Part shown: one piece after another, positions 9,521 to 20,453 of the stretch
Position numbering within the stretch: the stretch's first letter is position 1
How the letters are laid out: the number at the start of each line of letters is the position of its first letter
Assembly (NCBI RefSeq): GCF_019175385.1
Contig: NC_083338.1
Span: forward strand, 95,811,777-95,875,776
Direction: 5' to 3'
Source: Lycium barbarum
Taxonomy: Eukaryota; Streptophyta; Magnoliopsida; Solanales; Solanaceae
Length of the DNA: 64,000 nucleotides
Notes under the pieces: model-generated
What the model saw: only the letters and a program-made list of their open reading frames with translations
What the model was told of the DNA's origin: nothing
Databases searched by the model: none
Made by a program: the position numbers and the translations under genes

Positions 9521-12314
9521 GGGTTATTTAATTTCTTTTAAATTTCTGACTCATGCGGTTAATTTGTATTGTTAGTTTATGATGAAGTCATCAATAAGAA
9601 AAAAATTAGGAAGTTTTAAATTTTCTTTGATTGTTTAAGTCTATTATTAAGTTCTAGAGCTAATAATCCATAAAAAAATTCAACAATAATAACCGCATTC
9701 ACAAATATCGGGTTCTATAGCAAAGTGTGTTGAAGGGGTGAAAATTGAGGAAATGAAGGAGAAGAGTTTGCTGAAAAATGGCTAAGTGGGGAAGAGAAGG
9801 CACTCCATTTTTCTCCATGGAAGTTGGTTTGAACTCTTCAGCCTCTAGGTTAAGTGTTTTTTAGCTGAAATTGTTGTTGTCATTGCTAAAATAAGAACAA
9901 GAAGAGAAAAAGAAAGAGAATATAATGAACTTTTACAAGATAGATGAAAGGGTGTTGTATGGTATCAAAGGTATAATTAATATTAATGGTTTTGTTAACT
10001 CGTGCTCGAATTTTCTATGTGACACGGATGAATATCTTCCGGTTGTTTTCTCTCCTCCGAGGAACGGTGCATCTAGCTTGACAAAGCCAATACCTATTGG
10101 CAAACTGGCTCTAGGTCCTCCGGTTCCTTCGTCCCCTCCTTTGCCCAATGATGATTAATTAGAATCTTTGTTGCTATATAAGTTGAACCAAAATAACACT
10201 AACAAGTTTCCAAACAAACAAAACTTACTTCGGGGCACTTTAGAACCCCTAAAATGACGATCCAAACATTTAGGTGTACTTAATGTAATGAGCCGACATT
10301 ATTGTACGCAAAAAAAAGATATTAAGTTCTATATAAAATATTGATATTCTGGCGTTTTGAAACATGACTAATCTTCATTCAAATACAGAAAAAATGTCAA
10401 TTTTTAAAAAATAATTGGCCAAAGAATGAAGGGGGCAGATTTTGTTGCCCTCTTTCACGCACGAATTTCGTGCGTGAAACCTACTTATGTATATATTTTT
10501 TTTTGTGTTAGTTTTTTTTTTTTTCCATACTAAAAAAGTCGCGGATCCATAATCACTTTGATCGATGAGGTGATAATTGATTTGTTTCTTGGACTTGCTT
10601 ACTTGAATTGAGTTAATTCTTTATCAAGCTTGATATTGAAAAATTATAATTGGGAGTAGCTTCACTTATATCCTGATTATTTTAATAAATATTTTATGAT
10701 TAATATTTACTTTGAGCTTGAGAATTATTTTGTTGATGCATGAGATCATCATAAAAGTTTTTGCACTCTTTAGGGACTTGGTGATAATTTTCAAGAAAGA
10801 AGCATGAAACTTATGTTCTCCATGTATTCCAACTAGTGAATTTTTCTTTACTTCTGCCGGTTATAATATATTGCTATAGTTGAGAAAGCTTTTTCGACGA
10901 TGAAGTGGGTTAAGACCAACGTACAGATCGAATGGCTGATGAACCTTTGAGTGAATGTTTGGTACCTTATATATAAAGAGTAGCAATATTCTAATGTCCA
11001 TTATATACATTTCAAAAAATGAAAATTCGTTTATGAAGAGTTATAGTAGTGTACTTGAATTGTATTTTTCTAAAATATAAAATATGACGTTGTTAAGGTG
11101 TGATTTATTCATCTGTTCACTTTTTAAGTGCCAATACCGACTTATGAAAAATCTTATGTATGCCAATAACCCAACGAGTAGAGATGTCAATGGCGCGGGT
11201 GCAAAGTGGGGTGGGTTATAACTATGCGGAGCGAGGTAGGGTAATTCTTATGTGAGGTAGAGTGAGTCACAACTCTTTTTACAAAAAAAATTATGACAGG
11301 CCGGCTTGCAGGTCAATTTGTTTTTCTGCTTTGCATTTGTAGGGTGAAATTGCACCATGGGTGGATATGAAGTTGGGATTTGCTAAATCTGACTTCATAC
11401 TTAAGGTCTGAAATCTGAAACGTCAAAGTTTTGATTCAAATATGAGGGGGTCTCAAGTAAGGCTCAGCCAAAGATTAACTTCAGACCTCACGGATGGAGT
11501 AACTTTAAGAATGAGAGAGAGAAATGTTAAGATACAATGTATAAATTCACGTCGAAACTATATTATATCTTTAAATTAGGGTATGAGATTGATAGAATTA
11601 GGCGGCGAAAGTGAGAAAGTGATCCATTAAGGCTACAACGTAACATGTGGTGACAGTGATGTCCTTGTTATGGTCTACTGATAACTAACAAAATACTCAT
11701 AAGTCTTGTCCTTTTCATTAGCCATATAATGTCATAACGTACCCCTCACCCCAGCTATCAAATATTTGTCTATTTATTAATTCCCCTTCCAAATGTTCTT
11801 CTACTATATTTATGCCCATAAGTTTCAAGATTTTCTCTGAATACAAACAGATGTTCTATTACCTTTTGTTACAGTAGCTAGGAAAATGATATTGGAATAT
11901 CAAATGTTTATGTGGACATTTGATGGATGTAGAAGCTTTTGTATTAACCTTGTGTGAATACTAGCTAGCATGGTTACTTGTCTAGATTGTTAATTATAGT
12001 TGATGTCAAAACAAAAACTTATATATATCTGAAAATGCATGATGTGGTAATAAGGGGCTATAAGGAATGAGATACTTGGCTAATCCAATGCCAGTCATTT
12101 AGTCCCAACACGTCATTTGAATATCTGATCCATATTTTTGTTTTCTTTGCTTTCCTTTGACAAATGAAAACAAATTTCAATAAAAAAGTTAATAAGGAGA
12201 GAGAGAGAGTGTGTGTGTATGCTTGTATACTCTAAAGCAACACTGAACTTTTCACATTGTCCCATTTTGTTGTTTTCTTCTTAATGGGTCCTTACTCTTT
12301 CATAATCATATAAG
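9521..12314. other. AT-rich intergenic stretch without a supported gene
   Basis: I see no domain-bearing reading frame. Notable items are a perfect 25-bp palindrome core at 10454-10478, poly-T runs near 10496 and 10512, a GGGTGGGTT-type repeat fragment around 11180-11230 and a short GA/GT run near 12199-12220. A 77-codon frame at 9925 has a proline-rich end but no recognised family. Confidence 0.6.
10453..10479. repeat. Perfect 13-bp inverted repeat with a 1-base centre
   Basis: Arms tttcacgcacgaa and ttcgtgcgtgaaa face each other across one T. The stem is GC-rich compared with its AT-rich surroundings. The role is unknown. Confidence 0.9.
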
Positions 12315-13506
12315 TAGGGTGTACATAGCAAATCGACAAACCGCATCAAATCGATAATTCGAATCAAATTAAGAAAAAAACTCGATTAGTGATTTGGTTT
12401 AACTTGGTTTGATTTTAAAAAGAAAAATCCGATCACTATTGATTGGTTTGGTTTTAACTAAAAAAAAAATCAAACCGAATTAAACTAACCCGACATTACA
12501 TTTTTTAAATTACTAAAATATTTTATACATAAAAATATTTATTTATAATGTTATTTATAAATATTTCTTAAACTTTTTCGTAGTTTTTTGTATTTTAACG
12601 TATTATTTCACTTGGAATTAGAATTTTGAATGGTCCAATAAGTTTTATAGCCCATAGCTAGATAGCAGTAACTCAAATAAAATTCAACAAAAATCAAATC
12701 AATACTAATGCTAACAAAAGAAATTTAATTCTAACGCTAGGAATGACAATAATATTGTATATCTATTCTTTAGTTTTATATTGGTTTAGAAAGTGAAAAT
12801 ACATAACTTAATTTTATTTTTTCTTTAATATTTAGTCAGGTAATTAATACTTATTAGCCGTACTTATTTTAGCATGACTTAGAGCCCGTTTGGATTGGCT
12901 TATAAGTTGCTTATAAGCTGTTTTCAGCTTTTTTGAGTGTTTGGCTGGCCAACTTAAAGTCATTTTGTGCTTAAAATAAGCTCAAAAACATAATTGGGCC
13001 CATTTGACTTAGCTTATCTAAAGCAGCTTATAAGCTGAAAACTGCTTATAAGCCAAAAAAAAAATAAGTTAGACTACCCCAACTTATTTTTTTTAGCTTA
13101 TAAGCTGCAAACAGCTTATAGGCATAAGCCCATCCAAACAGGCTCTTAGTACTTTTAGATTATGATCATTTTCTATATGCCTTATAATTTAAACATATTT
13201 ATTATAGCATGACTTAGTACTTTTAAAATATAATTATTTTATTTTATGCAATTTCATTACTTTTTTTTTTTTTTGTTGAACATGGGTACAATGTCATCTC
13301 TCATCTCACATTTTGTGTTATTTTCTTAAAAAATATCTTAATTAGATAAAGAGCAACCCGAAAAAACCGAGAAAACTGAGAAAACCCGAAGTTGAAAAAT
13401 CCGACTTTTGTTGGTTTGGTTTGGTTTATAGATTTAAAAACCTGATGCAATTGGTTTGGTTTAGTCTTTAAAAAATCCGAACCAACCCGATCCATGCACA
13501 CCCCTA
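12315..13506. mobile_element. Non-autonomous hAT element A, carrying a Tourist MITE
   Basis: The ends are TAGGGTGTACAT and ATGCACACCCCTA, short inverted repeats of hAT type. The right flank is atcataag (13507-13514). The left flank is atcatataag, the same 8-mer with an extra ta, so the 8-bp target duplication is recognisable. The subterminal parts are rich in AACC/GGTT repeats (ggtttggtttgg). Without its Tourist insert it is about 925 bp, close to the 907 bp of the related element at 47679-51862 without its insert. The two copies lie in opposite orientations. There is no coding capacity. Confidence 0.85.
12882..13145. mobile_element. Tourist-like MITE nested in hAT element A
   Basis: The terminal inverted repeats begin GAGCCCGTTTGGATTGGC and end in AACAGGCTC. 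Inside are several cttataagctg motifs. It is flanked by TTA on both sides (12879-12881 and 13146-13148). The sister hAT element near 48036-48056 has the same sequence without the insert and a single TTA. This gives a direct empty site and proves the 3-bp duplication, as expected for PIF/Harbinger relatives. Confidence 0.9.
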
Positions 13507-13776
13507 ATCATAAGTTTCAGTTTGAGGTACAGTGTATTTAAAACATAAAGTCTTTTTAGTTGTAAGTGTATGATATATGTCTTTAATATAAAATTTATTA
13601 TCTACTTATGTTAACTAATTGTGTTATTATCTTCATTTATTACATAATCATAATAAATTAATATTTATTTCATGATTTGGTACTGTTACCATATCTAGGT
13701 AAGTTTTCTTTCTGAAAAATATTTCATCAAATGATTAAATTTTTTGTCCGAAAGTTAGTTTTCCATAGTGGTTGTT

Positions 13777-14075
13777 CACTTCACTATAAGAAAAAATATA
13801 TTTAGCTATAAAAAAAAAAAATGTTGCCATAGATTGATTATTGTTGCAAAGTACTTTTGGCAACAATTTTTTTTTTGTTGCACAGACTTTTCCCAACGGC
13901 TGTTATTGGCTTATTGCAACAACGCGCAGTAACTTTTTTCGTTGTTGCCAAAAGTACTTTTTGCAACAATAATCAATACTATGACAACAAAAAAGTTCAT
14001 TTTCCAACAATAAAACTAAGTTATTGCCAAATATTAATTTTTTTGTTGCTATTTCTATATTTTCTTGTAGTAGTG
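13777..14075. mobile_element. CACTA-type MITE
   Basis: The left end reads CACTTCACTATAAGAAAAA and the right end, reversed, CACTACTACAAGAAAATA. Between them lie near-palindromic gttgccaaaagtac / gtacttttggcaac tracts, so most of the element can fold back. I could not find a clean 3-bp duplication, so the exact ends may be off by a few bases. Confidence 0.55.
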
Positions 14076-15090
14076 TAGCTTGCACTATTGAGCCTTAATT
14101 TGTCACGGTGGACTCCAAATTATTATCCACATTTTTATTTATGGAAAAAAATGGCAGATAACTATATTTTGGATCGCTTATTAAGTTTTAGCCGCATCTC
14201 AAAACCATTCAATGTTTAGTCACATTTTAATGCGAACTGGTACTTTATACCAGATATGCAATCGCACGATGCAATTAAAATATCCTTAAACTCGATTGAT
14301 CTTATTAAACCGCTCCTTCAGATCCTCCCAAACAACAAGATCATATCCATACGCAATGTTGGACAATAAATCCTTGGATACAGAATTCATAATTCATACT
14401 ATGGCATTGCATTTCTCCAATTGATCATGCAAATCCTCCTTGAATTTATCCCTTTACAGGTTCCACTAACAAGTTCCTAAGAAGAGCAGTCCTCATGCTC
14501 CAAATGCCATAATTTTGAGTTTCAAGCAACTAAACTGGGATCAAAACTGAACAAGGAGTATCTGAAGGCTGGAGATACAATACATGATTGTGATGGATTT
14601 CTACCATTGTTACAAAACTTTAAGAATAAAAAACTGAACATTCAGACCGTGGAGAAGAAAGCAAAAATTGAGTTGAATCTAGATCGACTGTTATGATACC
14701 ATACTAAAATCCAACCTGCAACTAAGATTTCAACTTCGACGACTTTGTATATGTATTTGAACACATGACAACTGGACTCCACACTAACTGCCATCTCTAT
14801 ATAGCTTGACTTAGTGCTCTTATTTACGTGTTAATGGATGATATACATTATTGGTTATGGTTTGCCAATTCGTTGTCGATAAAAATTATCCAATTTTGAA
14901 TCAGGTCATGTGTTAGTGTTTGTCCAGGTTTTGATAATTACAATATTATTTTTTGGTTGAAAAGATCTTTTTGGTGAAAAATTTCTCTTTCATATTTGAC
15001 AAATCCTTTTTTTCAAAAAAGTTTTTGGACTTAATTAAATTGAAGATCTTTCCTTCTCACACTATAACACAATATCATTCAGAAAATAGT
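14076..15090. other. Intergenic DNA, nothing recognised
   Basis: AT-rich sequence without a supported reading frame, repeat or RNA gene on either strand. Confidence 0.6.
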
Positions 15091-15250
15091 CCTTTAGGGG
15101 GCTGAAAATCATTTGCCCTCCTCAACTTTGCTTTAAAAATCAAACTCCCACCTCATTTATGAACAATAGACATTCTCCCGCTCTCATCATATGCAATGTC
15201 TATTTTACCCTTGATACTTTCAATTCTCCATCTATGTATCTTTTTACATT

Positions 15251-15340
15251 ACAACAACAATAACAACAAACCCAGTGAAATCCCACAATGTGGGGTCTGG
15301 AGAGGGTAAAGTGTACGCAGACCTTATCCCCACCTTAGGT
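15251..15340 (-). mobile_element. SINE/RTE-type 3' end fragment
   Basis: On the minus strand it reads through ggtctgcgtacac, cagaccccaca and gggatttcactgggtt to a (TTG)n-like tail. This is the 3' end shared by Solanaceae TS-type SINEs and RTE LINEs. It is 5'-truncated and lies inside an 18-bp perfect inverted repeat (15234-15251 and 15363-15380). Confidence 0.7.
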
Positions 15341-15902
15341 TAAGAAAAATAAATATTATATATAATGTAAAAAGATACATTAGGTCATTAACATTATAAG
15401 TAGAATAATCCTTCTTATGAATTTGTCAATATAATGGAATATTTCTAAATTATAATTTAAAATTTATTTATAATATAAATAGATAATGATTTAGGAATTT
15501 GTTGTAAAATATACCTCTATTTCTACTAATTATTTTTGCATTACTTGCATTGAAATATGTTTATAAAGTTATTATAACCTGTTATTTTCACTTGTATAAA
15601 TAAATATTAGAGTTTTGATTATTATTAATAAAATTAAATTTAATATTTTATTCTGCTCATTTATTTCATTATAGAACGTCATTAAATTATATAATCAATT
15701 AGTACATTTCAATTTTATTTTTTCTTCTGAAAAATAGTATTTAATTTTTCCATCGAAAATTTGTTAACATAGATTGAAAAATAAAAAATATCATGATCTT
15801 TAAGAAATAAAATAAAAAGACAAACGTTGATAACGTAAGGTTCAAATAGACATTTTGAAGATTCAATTAGGATAAAGTGGGGAGTATGTCTATTGTTCAA
15901 AG

Positions 15903-16011
15903 CAGTGTTTTAAAATGCATGGGCATAAGGCGAGGCGTTTTACATATGCCTCGGCGAGGCATAAGCCCACGGGTATTTAATTTTTAGTATTTTATTAAAA
16001 AAAATATAAAA

Positions 16012-16091
<80 letters not shown>

Positions 16092-16876
16092 CATGCTAAC
16101 ATGTGCAGGTACGAACCATTAAATAAATCTTGAAGAAGTGAATAACGCGATGCATTACATCAATAACATGACTATGATGAAACATAATTAGAGTCGTAAA
16201 AATTATGCTATCCTAATAATTCAAAGATAAAAATGACAATAATATAGAGTTATTGTTTTAAAACCTAAAACTAGATAACAAATTAATACTCATTATAATA
16301 CAAAGAGCTAGAATAGAATCTTCAAAATATTGTCTAAGCTAGAGCGATACCAAAAGCAATTTTAAAACTAAAAAACTATCTTAGAAAGGATAAAATTGAA
16401 TGCTAAAAGAATCTTGAAGAAAATAAAGCATAAAGAAGAAAAATACAAGCATGGAAGCATAGTAAGAATTGGAGGACAAAACTCTTTACCTTGTGGTTTG
16501 CACATTGCATACAAAGGCCTAAAGTGTATATGTTATACTTCGTAAACAACAACGAGAAAAGATTATGAAATTAGGATAAACAATTAAAAAACTTTTGACA
16601 TTTTGAGATTTTTAGTTTGAGAATTTACTATGAGTTAACTTTTGGATATTTAACTTTTAAAAAAGATTTCTTAAGCGATTTTGGCTCAAAATTGAAAAAG
16701 TTCTCGAGGTTTACGCCCCAAATAAACGCCTAGAATGTTGGGGCTTACGCCTAGGCGAACGCCCGGAAGATTGGGGCTTAACGCCCGGAAGATTGGGTCT
16801 TACGCCCCGCCTGTATGCCTTGGGGTGTTTACGCCTCGCCTCGGTGCTCGCCCCGAAAACGACTTTCAAAACACTG
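15903..16876. mobile_element. Non-autonomous hAT element with 8-bp TSD
   Basis: The ends are CAGTGTTTTAAAA and TTTCAAAACACTG, flanked by an exact 8-bp duplication gttcaaag (15895-15902 and 16877-16884). Both subterminal regions are rich in GAGGCG/CGCCTC-type motifs (gaggcgttttac, acgcctcgcctcgg), and a long TA run lies inside. It is inserted in the right arm of the foldback MITE. A related element starts at 63388. I saw no transposase. Confidence 0.88.
16014..16090. repeat. (TA)n microsatellite
   Basis: A nearly pure run of about 37 TA units within the hAT element. Confidence 0.97.
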
Positions 16877-16953
16877 GTTCAAAGTTGAGGGGGAGTTTGA
16901 TTTTTTAAAGGAAAGTTGGGGAGGGTTAAATGATTTTCACCCTCCTTTAGGGT

Positions 16954-18693
16954 TAGAGAATTTTGTTTAGGGGAGAATTTACTCTTTTGATATTATATAG
17001 AAGAAACTTCTATATAATTGATTATTCATCTCCTTCCACATAGATGTAGGTCAATTGAACAAATCACGTTATAATATTTTCTTTTGATATATTTTTCTTT
17101 TATTTCTGATTTATCATCATTCATGATTTATAATTGTTAATTAGCTTTCTCATGACGCCATGTTATTTCGATACTATCAAACTTGCAAAACTCGGAGTAA
17201 GTCTTAGGTAACTTGTTTACGAGTACCAAATATTTGAAAATTTCGTCATGAGAAATGAGTGTGATTTTTACATGGATTAAGTAAGAAAACAGGCTTGTGA
17301 ACAAAGAGAGTATTGTGTTTCCTATAACATGATTTACCCTTTAGGCTTTCCCCTAAAATGAAGGTTAAGTTGATCTATTTCCATTGAAAGAGACCTGTTC
17401 TATAATTTGGTTGGTATTATTAATAAATAAAAAATGTGCCTTTTAAAAAGGCGTAACGCACTGCCTACTCGCCGTACCAAAATAAAATAGAGATATGAAT
17501 AAGAAAAGAGGGAAAGCAAACATAGAAAATTGTGAGTGTGCAACAAGAAGTTTGACCAGAGGTATATTATAAGGGTCAAATTGTGACGCAGAAAGCTCTG
17601 AGAGTCACGAAGCACTATGCACACTAAGTACTAATATTTGTTATGTACTTATGTCAGTTAGTGTTATTAAATTAAATAACTTGGAAATCAGAAACATTCT
17701 TAATTGAAATCGACCTCATTCAACTTAATGGGCTCCTATTTCCATTGATCCACACCTTTTTATGTTTAGGTCCAAAATTTTAAATAAAATTAAACAACGT
17801 GCGTGTCCTCTCAAATCAAAATAATTATCTGCCCATACCTCTATAACTTTCTTAGCTTCAAAAAAAAAAATTAAAACTATTTACCCGAGATGCCCCCAAA
17901 ATTATGATACTAACATGGTATATAAATATAATGAAATGATATCATGGAAGACTGCTTCAGTCCTTCTCTTAGTCTTTCATGATGCCATCATAGTATATCA
18001 ATATACCGGAATGGTATTATGGATGATCATGTTCATTTATTAAAAAAAACACTTTTCTAAAAGAAACCTCTATGATACTATCATCTTATATACATAAATT
18101 GTGATGGTATCATGAAGGACTGCTTCAGTTCTTCAATGAGACACTCCTCAGGACCATGGTACCATCGTGGTATATAAATATACTGAGATATTATCATGAG
18201 GACTGCTTCAGTCCTTCTCTTAGTCCTCCATGATACCATCATGATATATAAATATACTGATGGTATCACAGAGAAAGGGTTTGGACGAGGGGCATGTCGG
18301 CTAATTATTTCCGACCAGCTGGGGTAGAAGCGAAATTACTTTAAGAGAGGCATGGGGCGGGTTAATAGTTTATATATTAGAAGTATTTGGTGTTGCTTTC
18401 CCTAAACTTAACCCGGTAACACGAAATTATACAAAATATGCGACAAGCTATGATTTTTTTTTCCTTTAAAATTTATGGTAATATCATGCTAAGAATGCCA
18501 TCAATTGCCTTTAGTACAACTAAATGATCATCAATACAGGATGTAACCAAAGAGAAAAACAACTCATTTTACATTCGAATAGTTGTTAAAGGCTTCATAT
18601 TTTTCTTCTTTTACGTAAAGATAAATATATGAAATACTCGTTTTCCTTTTCTGAATAAATAAAACCAAGCGATTAAGAGATTAAAATTCAAAC
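16954..18693. other. Intergenic DNA with a local repeat cluster
   Basis: No supported gene. From about 17920 to 18265 the motif ggactgcttcagtcctt recurs, together with gataccatcatgatatataaatatac blocks in both orientations. These look like two or three imperfect copies of a unit of roughly 80-160 bp. The rest is AT-rich with nothing recognised. Confidence 0.6.
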
Positions 18694-18861
18694 TGCTGAC
18701 ATGAGGGTTATTATGTAAATATGTATTTCTTGGAGTTGGGGTCAAGCATTGTCCTAATTCTGCTCTAACTTTACTTGTAGCCGAAGTTACTTATATATAT
18801 ATACCTTTGTTATGAGATGAATAATAATACGAATAATTTCCTTTGTACCTAAAATTCTACA
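18694..18861 (+). mobile_element. 5' LTR of the copia element
   Basis: 168 bp, TG...CA, followed directly by the primer site. A run of TA with ttatatatatatacc lies about 65 bases before its end and may act as its TATA region. Confidence 0.92.
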
Positions 18862-18873
18862 TGGCATCAGAGC
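18862..18873 (+). other. Primer binding site of the copia element
   Basis: TGGCATCAGAGC, one mismatch from the complement of the initiator methionine tRNA 3' end. It is immediately adjacent to the LTR. Confidence 0.9.
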
Positions 18874-18918
18874 AATCTGGTCCATAAACTCGAAGCCCTA
18901 ATAATCTCGTTCTCTAAC

Positions 18919-19850
18919 ATGGGTGATACTACGCCTTCCTCCGGCATAACCACAAACCCTACGAACTCAACCATAACAAACCTACCTCAATTATAGTTCA
19001 ACAAGACAACTCGGTCTTTTCAACGGGAGTTGTCCTTGACGAAACGAATTTCTCGTTATGGTCTCAATGGATGGAGATGCGTATCGGAGCTCGAAACAAG
19101 GTTGGCTACCTTACTGGCGAAGCAAAGAAACTCGAACAAACTGACTCTGGTTATGAAACATAGATTATAGAGAATCATAAGGTGAAGAGCTGGTTGATTG
19201 ACTCGATGAGTCCCACCTTGATGCAGCAGTTTATTAGGCTTTCGAAGGCAAAGGAAATTTGGGAAGTTGTTGCCAAAACATTCTATGATGGTTCGGATGA
19301 GACCTGACTGTTTGAACTAAATCAGAAATCCTTCACCATTATGCAGAACAGAAGGCCCTTGTCTATGTACTATAACTAATTGGTTGAAATTTTTCAGGAA
19401 ATTGATCATCGAACGAATACGCAGGATGAATCGGTTGAGGGTATTCTTCAGATGCATTCTATGATGGCAAGGCTGCGAGTTCATCTATTTCTCAATGGAC
19501 TTGATGCAGAATTTGATCAAGTTCATGGTGAGATTTTAAGAAAGGATCCAAAGCTTGATCTGGAAAGTGCATATGCTTATGTCCGAAGAGAAGCTCCACA
19601 GAGGCAGACTATGGGCAGTGCTCGGCCGATTCATGAGAGTTCTGCCATGGTTGTCCATCGTAGCAGTCCTGTTAAAGGTCAAACAAATCAGCCAACTGGC
19701 AAGCCTAATAATCTTATTTGCAGCCATTGTGGTGAATCAGGACACTCAAAACAACGAGGCTACACAACGATGCTACGAGATCATTGGTTATCCAGATTGG
19801 TGGGATTTCTCGAAGAAACCACGTAAAGTCATTCCTGGAAGAGCTACAGC
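18919..19850 (+). pseudogene. Copia gag, frameshifted
   Basis: Starts MGDTTPSSG, shifts frame early, then continues with NFSLWSQWMEMRIGARNKVG, WLIDSMSPTLMQQFIRL, KEIWEVVAKTFYDG and EIFQEID. The zinc knuckle begins CSHCGESGH and is broken by a shift, with the rest (RCYEIIGYPDWW) in the next frame. Stops include TAG in YET*IIENH, where the family has tryptophan, and TGA after GSDET. The frame is then cut by the solo LTR at 19851 and resumes at 20454. Confidence 0.88.
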
Positions 19851-20453
19851 TGTTGGGTCCATCCCATAATTTGAGGAAAGAAACATCTCCCTCATTTTAA
19901 GGAAGAAAACATTTTCCTTGTTTTGAGGAAGAAAACATATTCCTTGTTTTAAGGAAGAAAACATCTTCCTTGTATTTGAAAAATTGTCAAGTGCTTGCTT
20001 GAGTCACAAATGACATCAATAGGTTTATTTCATCCCTATAAATAGGGAAGCCTTCTATCATTTGTAGACACACCAAAATCTCAGACAATACATCTGAGTG
20101 AGAGCAAAGTGAGGTATTCCATAGACTGTAAGAAACTAGTCTGTGAAGAAAAATAGAGTGTGAGTGATATTGTAGTAAGGTGGGAAAAATCAAAAGAGTG
20201 TTTTTCTTTTGAGGGTGTAGTGGTCTTAGGAGTATTTGTACTCGTTACTACACGGTATAAAATTCCTTGCTATAGTGATATCAGCTGCTCCTCTTGGCCG
20301 TGGTTTTTCCCTTATTCAGAAGGGTTTCCACGTAAAAATCTTGGTGTCATTATTGCTGCATTTTATTCTTGCTGATTTAACCATAAGTTAATGTTTCGCG
20401 TTTATCACTAATACCGGGAATATTATTCTTGCGGTCTATTTTTATTCCCAACA
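19851..20453 (+). mobile_element. Solo LTR of another LTR retrotransposon
   Basis: 603 bp, ends TGTTGGG and CCCAACA, flanked by an exact duplication ACAGC (19846-19850 and 20454-20458). The copia gag reading resumes right after it. A probable TATA box, ctataaataggg, lies near 20034. Four imperfect gaggaagaaaacat repeats occupy its first 130 bases. No internal region remains, so LTR-LTR recombination has removed it. Confidence 0.92.

Larger units (their letters stand above)
15091..16953. mobile_element. Foldback MITE with two later insertions
   Basis: The left arm starts near 15091 (cctttagggggctgaaaatc) and the right arm, reversed, reads ccctaaaggagggtgaaaatc from 16953. The arms stay alignable for more than 100 bases, through caaactccc and gaacaatagacat to atgtctattt. 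A SINE fragment (15251-15340) sits in the left half and a hAT element (15903-16876) in the right arm. Without the hAT element the unit is about 0.9 kb. The outer target duplication is not clear. Confidence 0.75.

Noticed and set aside
9925..10158. 77-codon frame with a proline-rich end (GPPVPSSPPLPNDD), faintly like a secreted plant peptide precursor
   Set aside because: No signal peptide, no clear CLE, IDA or CEP motif, and no relatives in the window. The resemblance is too weak.
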